Below are positions 36,203 to 44,949 of a stretch of DNA of 64,000 bases, piece after piece (within the stretch, counting starts at the first letter, position 1; each line of letters opens with the position of its first letter). Both the position numbers and the translations under genes were made by a program. The notes below the pieces were generated by a model, which searched no databases, was not told the DNA's origin, and saw only the letters and a list, made by a program, of their open reading frames with translations. The stretch comes from Patiria pectinifera (Eukaryota; Echinodermata; Asteroidea; Valvatida; Asterinidae), in assembly GCA_029964075.1 (NCBI GenBank), contig CM057135.1, positions 32,601,366-32,665,365 of the forward strand. Reading direction: 5' to 3'.

Positions 36203-37821
36203 TTAAAATAAACTTTGGGCAATTTTACGTAAGTAATTAAACGATCCAAAACATGACAAGTTCGAGGGTTTCGGGCTGTAAGGCCCCTTTAATTAAAAAG
36301 AACATCTAAAGTTACTCGTTGTGTTAATCTCATTAATTCATCAACCAGCACATGCCAGTGACGTGAATCCAGTGGCCTTTCATGTTTGCGCAACGTATCG
36401 ACACCCGTATAACGTCAGTGAGCATGAGAACATGAACATGACGATGTTATTTTAATGATCACCTTCACTTAGTAAATACCGTGCAGTTGGTGTCGGGTGC
36501 CGATCTATGACGTCGGCGCTGGTTATTGCAGTCATATACTTGCACAGATCATGATTTCAACAAAGTTTGCACTGAAGCGGATATGACCGATGAAATTCAA
36601 CTCGGTACTAGTACAGTGAGAACGTTAAGACTGTAAAACTGCATCAAATTCTCGTATTATAGTGTTAGTTAAAACGGACGAGAGGATTGCCAAATGTACT
36701 ACTAGTGCCAGTACTAAAAGACATTCGTAAGAAAGACATTCGTGAGAAACACACCGAGCAGAAATAGTATTGGAAATGTGCCTAAAAAATTAACGCGCTC
36801 AGTTTTCCATGAAAATACACAGACTTGGTACATAAGGTGTTAAATATTGTTCAATATTATTATTGCGAATACGTGTGCAAACATCCCCAGGATCGCACTC
36901 GTTCTAGGCCTTTTATGATGAGTGGAGTGTTGATGCCGATTTTGTGTATTCGCTTTGATCTGAGTGTTTGTTTTGGGTCGAGAGAAACCTTGGGAACTAT
37001 GTTTGTAAACACCCCGCTGTTCATATTACTTTGGGTTTATGATATTGATAAGTGGCCTATGGGTATGGATGTTTTTATGTCGATGGTGGTAAACACCCAC
37101 CGTGTTGCTCCAGAGGGAACAAGGCGGGCGGACGCTGCGTTTGACGGCGGCATCCCCACAGGTGTCCTGCCAAGGACACTTGTATCCGTAAACACGTACC
37201 GCGGAGAAATTAGTTCAGGAAAAGCACAAAAAGCTCATGGGTCGTTCTAAATATCACACTTGATTGCATTACTGCTAAATAAGGTTGGTGCACTGGCAAT
37301 TCTGCAGTCCGCTCTATGGGGAGGTACTGCTACTTGACCTATAGGGAACCAGACCGTCCATGAATGCTTGATTGGTTGTCACGTGACAGTCACACGTGAC
37401 GTGAAAAATAACATCTGCTTAACCGAGACCTAGTTTTTCTCGTCATGAAGAAGTACGCAAACTATTTTCCCCAACTTTTTGGCGGCAGTTAGGCCTATTC
37501 AGTGGGGACCTACCGGTCAAATTGGTGGCACATTGCTTCATATTACACACCGCATGCACTGCACTATTTTACAGTAAACAAGTTCATTTTACCGGAAATC
37601 CCTCTCAAATTGTCCGTTCACATTTGTGTTAACCACACAACGAGCTAAACCATGAAGAAAAGTACCAAATTGATGCGACAACATGCAAATATCATGAGCA
37701 ATTTTCTAAATCGAAATCGAGTTATGAAGAACGGCTGCCAAAACGAGGGGATCCTGTTACAGTCGCAAGAGACGTCTCGACAATTATTACTGCACGGCTA
37801 TCAGCAAAATGTGTCCACTGT
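36203..37821. other. Intergenic with a small cluster of forkhead-like motifs
   Basis: GTAAACA occurs at 37005-37011, 37089-37095 and 37188-37194, and TGTTTGT (its ACAAACA complement) at 36965-36971. A 141-codon ORF at 36825-37250 covers the same interval but has no recognised domain. One copy of TAGGCCTA lies at 37490-37497. Confidence 0.3.
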
Positions 37822-38071
37822 AGTATGCGCAGTTAGAGAACTGCGCATACTCGACCGGCGCATGCGCACTCTCGGTCAACGCGCCGGGAGACATTTTGAT
37901 GCCGTGCGCGTCCCATGGCGACCCTGGATGATATTCGCGCCTGTGCAAGAGAAAGAATAAAATGTGGCCACTCTGTGATTGGTGGCCATGCAGGTTTGGC
38001 GCCAAGAAAGTTCAACTGGGGTTTAATACCCGCGGTTTTGTTCCCGCCCGGCCGTGCGCTCACGTCAGCTG
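37822..38071. promoter_or_regulatory. CpG-rich TATA-less promoter candidate (NRF1, CCAAT, E2F, CRE-like)
   Basis: Sites in order: a 30-nt palindrome AGTATGCGCAGTT-agag-AACTGCGCATACT (37822-37851) carrying two NRF1-type TGCGCA cores; a full NRF1 site GCGCATGCGCA (37858-37868); an inverted CCAAT (ATTGG, 37978-37982); an E2F palindrome TTTGGCGCCAAGAAA (37995-38009); a second E2F site TTCCCGCC (38041-38048); and a CRE-like TCACGTCA (38060-38067). This set is typical of cell-cycle or housekeeping promoters, which are often bidirectional. Downstream on the plus strand, short ORFs start at 37915 and 38124 (MSQRIEILETIRQC); neither is recognised. A spliced first exon is possible. Confidence 0.45.
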
Positions 38072-40108
38072 TTGCAGACTTCTGGAGAAGAAGGCTAGGC
38101 TACGGGGATGTTTTATTGATCATGAGTCAGAGGATAGAAATTCTAGAGACGATAAGGCAGTGTTTAGGGAGCAGAGGGGAGATTATCTAATTCAAGGATT
38201 AAAACAAAGACGACAAATATTCATATTATGGAATTTTAAATACCTTGAATACATTATTAAACTCACTATTGCTTTTATTTGTTTTAGCCCATAAGCTGTG
38301 TTCTCAGATAAGAAAAACAGACTTCTATATATACACAATAACATAATTTGGACTGTGATCTTTATTTTGACAAACAGTTTTAGAAAAAAGCGTTTTCTTA
38401 AAGGAACGGGTGTATTCTAGCATGTTTGATAACTTTGACACCAGCGTGAAATTTGAACAAGAGTGTGGATATATTTACATTTCCCCCTCCAAAAAACTCA
38501 ATGATTTTTTGACACACATTGCCACTTCCCCACCTTCCTTTCTTCACTATCACTAGCCAGTGCATGCTCAGAGCAAAACTTGCACAATCATACTAAAACA
38601 CCAGAGATAAAAAATCTATCTAGTGTAATATGTACATTCTCAGCCAAAGCAGTGGCGTACGTGCTTGTACCTGTTACAGGTGAGAAAAACATCTGCATCT
38701 AAATCGGAAGGATGCGCAGTTTCCGTTTATACAACAGCCACTTTTTCCGGTAGAAAAGGTTAACTATCCAGCAAGGATTGACTCAGAAAGTTCACGAATG
38801 ACCAGGGGTTGTAGACTAGGAACGGGCAGCCCGGGGAGCTAGTTGGTACGGTGTACCCATCGGTCCATCCAGGGGGAACAGGTTCACTGTAGCGGAAAGA
38901 GTAGGCGGGCTCCAGGGCCCAGCTCCCGGCCGACGATGAAAGGTCATCAAAGAGACTGGGAAATCAATTGCGAGAACTCGCAAGATTTCACGAGAATGTC
39001 CCAGCAGCGCATTATCGCTTGTAAACAAGTGGTTATATTTATATACGTTTTGTTTCAGTTGTCACACCTTGGCGTCACTGTGAACTGACGAACCCTAAAC
39101 GCGTTCAACGGCGCCATGAAGTTTTAAAGTGCTCCTTTTTAGCTCTAAGTGCAAAACCATTATGCAAATTGAGACTAGAAACGGAAATGATGATGACTTC
39201 GGATATCAAGGAGCAATCTGGGAAGGAACACTGATCCGTGTTTTATTCTCTTTGATCCGTCGGATAGCTGAACCACCTGCTGCGGTCTAAATTAGGGACT
39301 CCGTTGGTATACGTTCTGTGACTTCTGTCCAGTGGTGAAGCTATTATTGTTCAGTCTGTGATCCCACCAACGGGCGTTTTGCACAAGGGCTTTTTGCAAA
39401 TTATACAATTATAAATTATATAAAGAGCCTTTTTTAAAAGTAAAAATCGCTTCCAGTTTTCCAATATGGCGGCAAAAAGCTAGTCAATTTGCGCTGTTTA
39501 TTTGAAAATTTTCGTATACGGTCGTAATAATGTTGAAACTATACGTAGTATATAGTAACGATGCCAAAACAGTCTTGGTTTTGCAAGTACAGCCTCGCTT
39601 TGGTGAATCCGTCGAAGAGCAAATGCTGGTAAGTTCAACTGTCGGTCGCTCGGCTCCCGCGCGTAACGAACCCGCGATCACTGTTCAGGTACTTTACTAC
39701 AGATACGCAAGGAATTCTTCCCGCGTTTGAGCTCGGGTCATGTGGAATAAACGAGAACTGCTTTGAATACCAGACGAGATGACTTCGTGTACGAGGGACG
39801 TGATGGTTGCTGCATGGAGCTGCTTTCAGCTGCGGACAGCAGCTCAACACATCGTCGTGTCTCTCGTTAGTTAGTTAGTAAGTAACAAACGTTCCAGTGC
39901 AGCATTGCATGGCTATATATCAACTCGTCCCTCATGCCCTGGTCCTCCCTTGTGTCACTTTAATGGGTCTCCACTGACCGTTAAAGGTCATCATGGGGTC
40001 AATATAGGGTAAAAAAAACACCCTGAGTTTTGTAATAAAAAAACACTAATCACGTGACTCATGCATGAACACAAATATGTAATTGGCTCGCAGTTTTCGA
40101 GATCATTT
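38072..40108. other. Intergenic, nothing recognised
   Basis: AT-rich sequence between the candidate promoter and the large foldback element. No exon, RNA or strong repeat is recognised. Confidence 0.35.
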
Positions 40109-40114
40109 CATTCG
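40109..40114. repeat. Target-site duplication, left copy
   Basis: CATTCG directly abuts the left terminus of the large foldback element and is repeated at its right end (44944-44949). This is the expected footprint of transposition. Confidence 0.65.
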
Positions 40115-40139
40115 TATGGTGTACTATAAAGGACACCTA

Positions 40140-41100
40140 TCTGTTATCGTCGTGCGTGTGGGGAGCTCCGTCGTGCCTGTGAGCAGGTCCGTCGTGCCTG
40201 TGAGCAGGTCCGTCGTGTTTGTGAGCAGACCGTCGTGCGTGTGGGGAGCTCCGTCGTGCCTGTGAGCAAGTCCGTCGTGTTTGTGAGCAGACCGTCGTAC
40301 GTGTGAGTAAAACCGTCGTGCCTGTGAGCAGGTCCGTCGTGTTTGTGAGCAGAGCGTCGTACGTGTGAGTAAAACCGTCGTGCCTGTGAGCAAGTCCGTC
40401 GTGTTTGTGAGCAGACCGTCGTGCGTGTGAGTAAAACCGTCGTGCCTGTGAGCAGGTCCGTCGTGTTTGTGAGCAGACCGTCGTGCGTGTGAGTAAAACC
40501 GTCGTGCCTGTGAGCAGGTCCGTCGTGTTTGTGAGCAGGTCCGTCGTGCGTGTGGGGAGGTCCGTCGTGTTTGTGAGTAAAACCGTCGTACATGTGAGTA
40601 AAGCCGTCGTGTTTGTGAGTAAAACCGTCGTGCGTGTGAGTAAAACCGTCGTGCCTGTGAGCAAGTCCGTCGTGTTTGTGAGCAGAGCGTCGTACGTGTG
40701 AGTAAAACCGTCGTGCCTGTGAGCAGGTCCGTCGTGTTTGTGAGCAGACCGTCGTGCGTGTGAGTAAAACCGTCGTGCCTGTGAGCAGGTCCGTCGTGTT
40801 TGTGAGCAGACCGTCGTGCGTGTGAGTAAAACCGTCGTGCCTGTGAGCAGGTCCGTCGTGTTTGTGAGCAGACCGTCGTGCGTGTGAGTAAAACCGTCGT
40901 GCCTGTGAGCAGGTCCGTCGTGTTTGTGAGCAGGTCCGTCGTGCGTGTGGGGAGGTCCGTCGTGTTTGTGAGTAAAACCGTCGTACGTGTGAGTAAAGCC
41001 GTCGTGTTTGTGAGTAAAACCGTCGTGCGTGTGAGTAAAACCGTCGTGTTTGTGAGTAAAACCGTCGTGCGTGTGAGTAAAGCCGTCGTGCCTATGAGGC
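40140..41100. repeat. Left tandem array of 20-21 bp units
   Basis: About 46 units, each starting CCGTCGTG and continuing xxTGTGAGxA. Three unit types (ending GAGTAAAA, GAGCAGGT and GAGCAGA) alternate, giving a 62-bp higher-order repeat. A variant unit ends GGGGAGCT near the outer end and GGGGAGGT further in. Within the array a block of about 390 bp, marked by GTGGGGAGGTCCGTCGTGTT (40551 and 40947), is itself duplicated. Every unit carries at least two CpG sites. Confidence 0.95.
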
Positions 41101-41250
41101 GCCATGTGTAAATAAATTATTTAACAAAATTATTTATATATAATTCATTATTTAATATATAATGCAGTTTTCCGGTCAATTATATGTAAATAATTGTTTT
41201 GCAGTTTGCATTATATGTAAATAAATTTATTTGCCACTGCAATATTTATA
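41101..41250. repeat. Left unique inner arm
   Basis: From GCCATGTGTAAATAAATTAT inward, matched in reverse complement by 43425-43561 with very few differences. It contains TTTCCGGTCAATTATATG and TGTTTTGCAGTTTGCATTAT blocks. It corresponds to the non-repetitive inner domain of TU-type elements. Confidence 0.85.
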
Positions 41251-41520
41251 TATATAATTTTTTTTGGCAACCTTATTATTTATATATAATTTTATGCAAC
41301 CTTATTATTTATATATAATTTATTTGGTACCTCATTATTTACATATTTTTTTTGCACGCTTTAATTATTTATTATATGATTTATTTGGTACCTTATTATT
41401 TAAATATAATTTTTTCCACACTTTATTTATTGATATATAATGCATTATTTATTATATAATTCATTATTTATTATATAATGCATTATTTATTATATAATGC
41501 ATTATTATATTTTATCACTT
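41251..41520. repeat. Left AT-rich minisatellite
   Basis: Degenerate units of roughly 30-40 bp containing TTATTATTTATATATAATTT, often separated by GGTACC or GCAACC. The right side (about 43140-43424) has the same kind of repeats inverted, but unit order is less well conserved than in the inner arms. Confidence 0.75.
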
Positions 41521-43139
41521 CAAGATAAAAGGCATCATGCGGCACAGACACATACTGTTGATCAGTCACGTAATTTTCTTCAATCAGCTGGTTGTTGCCA
41601 TGGGGTACGTGTGCGCGGTAAACAGTAGCCTAATCGCGTCGGTGGGCGTAGCCTTTCGCCCAGGCCTTCGTAGCATAGAGCGGCGGAGTTGCGAAGACCC
41701 GAAGCGAAAGGAGCAAAGATTAAGTCAGCACGCACGAGTGGCAAAGCCACGAGGCCTTTTGCAACTTGATTTTGTTGAATTATTCATAGTTTTCATGCAA
41801 ATAAGAAGCGTGCTGAAGGTTAACCAATCACAACGCGGATTTTGCCTAGTCGCTTCCATTTTTAAAAGAAGGGTGAGTAAGGAAACCGTAAGATCAAATA
41901 ACTGTAAGTTCAGATGAAAAATAAGTTCATACCCTCAAATAATTTGTTGAAATACCTTTATAAGTAAAGTTAAAATAAGATAATGTAATAACAATTACGC
42001 AGTCACGATCTCATGGAAAACTAGACTCGCCATTTTTGTTTTTAAATTTTGTGCAAGCATCCGACGTGACGTGTCGACGCGTCCGCGTCCGGGTGGTAGC
42101 CACGCACGCATGAAAAGGCTGATGATTGGTTGGAATTTTGCTACCCTGTTGGGGTAGCAAAAAGATTATAAAGAAAAACATGAGAATTTCTCGACAACTT
42201 GCAAAGGCACTCGTGGCTTCGCCACTCGCATGTGTGGTCTCCATCTCCAGTCGCTTCGCGTTCGCCGCTTTGAATGCGGGCAAGTTAAGCCACGATGGCG
42301 TTGGTGAAAGGCTACGGTGGGCGCGGCCAGGGAAAACCTGGCCGGCCCAATTATTTGCGGACGTGACATATTGAGGTTAGAGAAATTGTTCGTATCGCTA
42401 AAATGATATGGATCGCGCGCCCAAAGGTAAAAGAAGCAATATCGATACAGTGTATTAAGTCAAGTTCATTAATTAGGTTCAGAAAGTTCACTTCGGCTTA
42501 GCTGAAGCCGCTATACATGGAAAATAAACCCACCACATCCCCTTCGCCTCCAACATTAAGACATTAATTAAGGGCGAGATATTACTGGGTACGACGGGCA
42601 GTGCCTCAATTCAAAAGAAATAAATAGTTCTTAAGTAAGATTTTGAATTTTGACCAATTTTCACAAGTTCGTTTTAATCTTTAGAAACACTATGCCTAGC
42701 ACCCTCTAGTACTGGTGGGGCTTATTCCAACCGTGTTTTCCAACGGTGGGAACAAATCGGCGTGCCTTTTTCAAGTTTATTCTTAAGAAATTTCGGCATT
42801 TTTCAAGTTTATTCTTAAGTAATTTAGGCGTATTATAAATTCAAGTCACGTGACAAATAACACTGTGACTAACACTAATTTGTTCTGATGGGGTTAGTAT
42901 CCAACCGTAGTTTCTAGCGGTGGATATATTCGCAGTGAATGATTGGCTAGCGTGCCAAGATTTGGGCCCAGTGATGCCAAGCATGGCAAGGATTTGGGGC
43001 AAACGTACGTGCCCCCGTGTTTTCTGGCCAATGTGCCCAAACTGTTTGGGTTAATAACATTTGAATAAAAAAATAAAATAGCGGCTGGAAAAAACATGCC
43101 AAAAGTCAAACTTTTGTTTCAAGGTGTTTTTGTGTGTGG
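41521..43139. other. Central core of the foldback element
   Basis: No ORF with a recognisable transposase or other domain; the longest is 126 codons (41537-41917). The core holds a second, diverged inverted pair: about 41640-41775 (GTAGCCTTTCGCCCA ... GAGTGGCAAAGCCACGAG) against about 42190-42325. There is a perfect hairpin, TTTTGCTACCC-tgttg-GGGTAGCAAAA, at 42136-42162. A duplicated small stem (CCAACCGT...CGGTGG) occurs at 42727-42750 and 42901-42923. An exact repeat of TTTTTCAAGTTTATTCTTAA lies at 42769 and 42798. The core may be an older element captured between the arms. Confidence 0.65.
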
Positions 43140-43424
43140 TCTGAGAATAATTATTATATAATGCATTATATAATAAATAATGAAAGTGTGCCAAATATAT
43201 ATATATAAATAATGAGGTACCAAATAAATTATATATAAATAATACAGTGCACAAAAATTATATATAAATGAAAAAGTTGCAAATAAATTATAAATAAATT
43301 TTAAAAGGGTGCAAAAATTATATATAGATAATAAGTTTGCAAATAAATTATATATAAAAAATTCTAGTTTGCCCAAAAATATACGTAAATAATTAGGTTG
43401 CAAAAAAAATTATATCTATAAATA
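43140..43424. repeat. Right AT-rich minisatellite
   Basis: Degenerate units with AAATTATATATAAATAAT separated by short unique pieces such as GTGCAAAA and GTTGCAAA. This is the inverted counterpart of 41251-41520. Confidence 0.75.
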
Positions 43425-43561
43425 TTGCAGTGGCAAATAAATTTATTTACATATAATGCAAACTGCAAAACAATTATTTACATATAATTGACCGGAAAAC
43501 TGCATTATATATTAAATAATGAATTATATATAAATAATTTTGTTAAATAATTTATTTACAC
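43425..43561. repeat. Right unique inner arm
   Basis: Near-exact reverse complement of 41101-41250, from TATTGCAGTGGCAAATAAAT to TTTATTTACACATGGCGCC. Confidence 0.85.
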
Positions 43562-44915
43562 ATGGCGCCTCATAGGCACGACGGCTTTACTCACACGCAC
43601 GACGGTTTTACTCACAAACACGACGGTTCTACTCACAGGCACGACGGTTTTACTCACAAACACGACAGTTTTACTCACACGCACGACGGTTTTACTCACA
43701 AACACGACGGTTTTACTCACACGCACGACGGTTTTACTCACACGCACGACGGTCTGCTCACAAACACGACGGACCTGCTCACAGGCACGACGGTTTTACT
43801 CACACGCACGACGGTCTGCTCACAAACACGACGGACCTGCTCACAGGCACGACGGTTTTACTCACACGCACGACGGTCTGCTCACAAACACGACGGACCT
43901 GCTCACAGGCACGACGGTTTTACTCACACGCACGACGGTCTGCTCACAAACACGACGGACTTGCTCACAGGCACGACGGTTTTACTCACACGTACGACGC
44001 TCTGCTCACAAACACGACGGACTTGCTCACAGGCACGACGGTTTTACTCACACGCACGACGGTCTGCTCACAAACACGACGGACTTGCTCACAGGCACGA
44101 CGGAGCTCCCCACACGCACGACGGTCTGCTCACAAACACGACGGACCTGCTCACAGGCACGACGGACCTGCTCACAGGCACGACGGACCTGCTCACAGGC
44201 ACGACGGACCTGCTCACAGGCACGACGGTTTTACTCACACGCACGACGGTCTGCTCACAAACACGACGGACTTGCTCACAGGCACGACGGTTTTACTCAC
44301 ACGCACGACGGTCTGCTCACAAACACGACGGACTTGCTCACAGGCACGACGGTTTTACTCACACGCACGACGCTCTGCTCACAAACACGACGGACCTGCT
44401 CACAGGCACGACGGAGCTCCCCACACGCACGACGGTCTGCTCACAAACACGACGGACCTGCTCACAGGCACGACGGTTTTACTCACACGCACGACGGTCT
44501 GCTCACAAACACGACGGACTTGCTCACAGGCACGACGGTTTTACTCACACGCACGACGGTCTGCTCACAAACACGACGGACTTGCTCACAGGCACGACGG
44601 TTTTACTCACACGCACGACGGTCTGCTCACAAACACGACGGACCTGCTCACAGGCACGACGGTTTTACTCACACGTACGACGCTCTGCTCACAAACACGA
44701 CGGACTTGCTCACAGGCACGACGGTTTTACTCACACGCACGACGGTCTGCTCACAAACACGACGGACCTGCTCACAAACACGACGGACCTGCTCACAGGC
44801 ACGACGGAGCTCCCCACACGCACGACGGTCTGCTCACAAACACGACGGACCTGCTCACAGGCACGACGGACCTGCTCACAGGCACGACGGAGCTCCCCAC
44901 ACGCACGACGATAAC
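43562..44915. repeat. Right tandem array of 20-21 bp units
   Basis: About 65 inverted copies of the left-array unit (CACGACGG per unit on the plus strand), with the same 62-bp higher-order order. Rare variants seen on the left, such as CGTACGACGCTCTGCTC, occur here too (43990 and 44674), so the arms share ancestry or have exchanged sequence. A run of four identical GGCACGACGGACCTGCTCAC units at about 44155-44220 is specific to this arm. All three plus-strand frames stay open (ORFs of 450, 303 and 278 codons) because the unit has no stop codon on this strand. Confidence 0.95.
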
Positions 44916-44943
44916 AGATAGGTGTCCTTTATAGTACACCATA

Positions 44944-44949
44944 CATTCG
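44944..44949. repeat. Target-site duplication, right copy
   Basis: CATTCG, matching 40109-40114. Confidence 0.65.

Larger units (their letters stand above)
40115..44943. mobile_element. Large TU-like foldback transposon
   Basis: The 4829-bp element has long inverted arms. The terminal 40 bp (TATGGTGTACTATAAAGGAC...) is identical at both ends in opposite orientation. Going inward, each arm has a tandem array of 20-21 bp units, a unique AT-rich inner arm beginning GGCGCCATGTGTAAATAA, and a degenerate AT minisatellite. The centre is unique. A 6-bp CATTCG repeat flanks the whole. Outer arms of short direct repeats and non-repetitive inner domains are the hallmark of sea urchin TU foldback elements. 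As recalled, those have 15-bp units and 8-bp target duplications, so this is a relative or a structural analogue, not a proven member. No transposase was found, so it is probably non-autonomous. The arms differ in length (about 960 and 1350 bp of array), which argues against an assembly mirror artefact. Confidence 0.85.

Noticed and set aside
36825-37250. 141-codon ORF as a gene
   Set aside because: No recognisable domain, no promoter or codon signature, and composition like its surroundings.
40140-44915. CRISPR-like array
   Set aside because: The repeats are directly adjacent without unique spacers, inverted between arms, and lie in animal-type DNA. This is a foldback minisatellite.
43562-44934. 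Three overlapping plus-strand ORFs of 450, 303 and 278 codons, and the minus-strand ORFs at 40137-41105, as protein genes
   Set aside because: They arise because the 20-21 bp unit has no stop codon on that strand; all three frames stay open and no domain is recognisable. Kept as a finding because of the well-placed ATG, not as CDS.
40115-44943. Inverted arms as an assembly artefact
   Set aside because: The arms differ in array length and unit order, the centre is unique, and a direct repeat flanks the whole, which fits transposition better. Long reads would settle it.
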